From NCBI GenBank assembly GCA_013202335.1, contig JABMQR010000169.1, forward strand, positions 1 through 33,167: DNA of 33,167 bases, given 5' to 3'. The notes under the pieces are model-generated. The model searched no databases. It was not told the origin of the DNA and saw only the letters and a list, made by a program, of their open reading frames with translations. The number at the start of each line of letters is the position of its first letter. The stretch's first letter is position 1. The stretch is from Bacteroidota bacterium. Lineage in GTDB: Bacteria > Spirochaetota > Spirochaetia > JABMQR01. The translations under genes and the position numbers were made by a program. This document shows, one piece after another, positions 32,596-33,167 of the stretch.

Positions 32596-33167
32596 TTAAT
32601 GTAACGAGGCAGGCGGTTTAATATCCAGAGCCTCGAAGAGTTCAATCTGTCGCTTGGTTATTTCACCTACACGGAGTTTTCGACCAGGTTGCTCGAAGCA
32701 TTCAATGATGTCTAAGTCATCAAGAAGCCCCTGCATGGTATATTGTTTGAAAAGATCCTTCTCCTGCATCTTCTTTTTTAAATATGATAGATAGATAAGA
32801 GCAATGAACTCTACAAACAATTTTCCATCAAGGCTGAGATCAGATGAAACTAAAGTTCTTCTCATATTTAGTCGTTCTTTCAAGTTCCCAAAGGCTTTTT
32901 CCACCAAATCTTTGTTTCGGTAGATTTCCAAAGCCTCAATGGGATCTTTGATCTCATTGCTCAGCAGTACAAAATACCCATGATTCTTCTTTGCTTCAGC
33001 AAGTGTATCCTCTTTTATCGTAACGGTTATGCCACGTTTGGGCGTACTCTTGGTGTTAAAATACTTTGCATATTGCTTCTCATGTTCAGGATTTCTCTTT
33101 CCACTTACTAATTCTGCCTGCAGTTCGCTTAAGAGCACATGGAGATTTCTTTCACTCTCTACCGCCT
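32596..33167 (-). mobile_element. IS4/IS1634-type transposase, C-terminal part (runs off the window)
   Basis: The frame is open through the right edge of the window, so the 5' part of the gene lies beyond it; about 190 residues are visible. GYFVLLSNEIKDPIEALEIYRNKDLVEKAFGNLKERLNMR is the C-terminal catalytic block of DDE_Tnp_1 transposases, with the YRxKxxVExxF Glu as the third acidic residue. A helical tail follows, with FVEFIALIYLSYLKKKM. The gene ends 20-30 bases before the disrupted beta-propeller frame, where the IS end should lie (near TTCGGGAATGCAGG on the minus strand). It is the insertion that truncated that gene. Confidence 0.85.

Noticed and set aside
1..33167. CRISPR array, tRNA, rRNA or classical phage-defence system
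   Set aside because: No regularly spaced direct repeats, no cloverleaf or rRNA signatures, and no recognisable defence nuclease set were seen.

Overview
The window looks like a chromosomal segment of an anaerobic, AT-rich bacterium. My best guess is a spirochaete (Spirochaetia), at moderate to low confidence. The guess rests on overall gene content: a PPi-type phosphofructokinase, a uronate catabolic set of the Bacillus/Thermotoga kind, a sigma-54/PspA locus, and short acyltransferase-like proteins seen in fermentative anaerobes. No rRNA or tRNA gene was recognised, so there is no direct phylogenetic marker.

Left part (1-5.8 kb): a decayed tyrosine recombinase; aspS; a broken pyroglutamyl-peptidase gene; a DUF2459-type membrane-anchored protein; an nfeD-SPFH pair closed by a strong terminator; and a small nitroreductase with a probably leaderless promoter.

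Central metabolic island (5.8-15.2 kb): two divergent operons share a 209-bp control region holding dyads and two promoter candidates. Leftward: HAD phosphatase, a LarA-family nickel-pincer hydroxyacid racemase/epimerase, and 6-phosphogluconate dehydrogenase. Rightward: DeoR regulator, PPi-type phosphofructokinase homologue, UxuB-like short-chain dehydrogenase, uronate isomerase UxaC, and tagaturonate epimerase UxaE. Together they suggest that galacturonate and glucuronate are reduced to mannonate, epimerised at C2 to gluconate by the LarA homologue, phosphorylated, and oxidised to ribulose-5-phosphate. That route would bypass mannonate dehydratase and KDG.

Stress and acyltransferase region (15.3-18.6 kb): an acyltransferase gene broken by a frameshift at an A8 run, then a pspA-pspC-membrane protein operon. 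The psp operon has a near-consensus sigma-54 promoter. About 200 nt of highly foldable leader lies between promoter and pspA, and one leader segment can pair either with the 5' end of the transcript or with the pspA Shine-Dalgarno sequence.

Methyltransferase region (18.6-22.1 kb): an operon of a UroD/MtaA-type protein fused to a thioredoxin-like domain and two different CobW-type GTPases, under an array of four TTCAC-N7-GTGAA dyads.

Right part (22.1-33.2 kb): a transposase gene with a leader hairpin that hides its ribosome binding site; a YcaQ-type DNA glycosylase; an intact acyltransferase paralogue; a PIN/NYN-like protein; a two-domain nitroreductase; an HI0933-type flavoprotein; then a leftward carbohydrate cluster (zinc alcohol dehydrogenase, six-hairpin glycosidase). 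The first gene of that cluster, a beta-propeller protein resembling oligogalacturonate lyase, was cut by an IS4/IS1634-type transposon that runs off the window.
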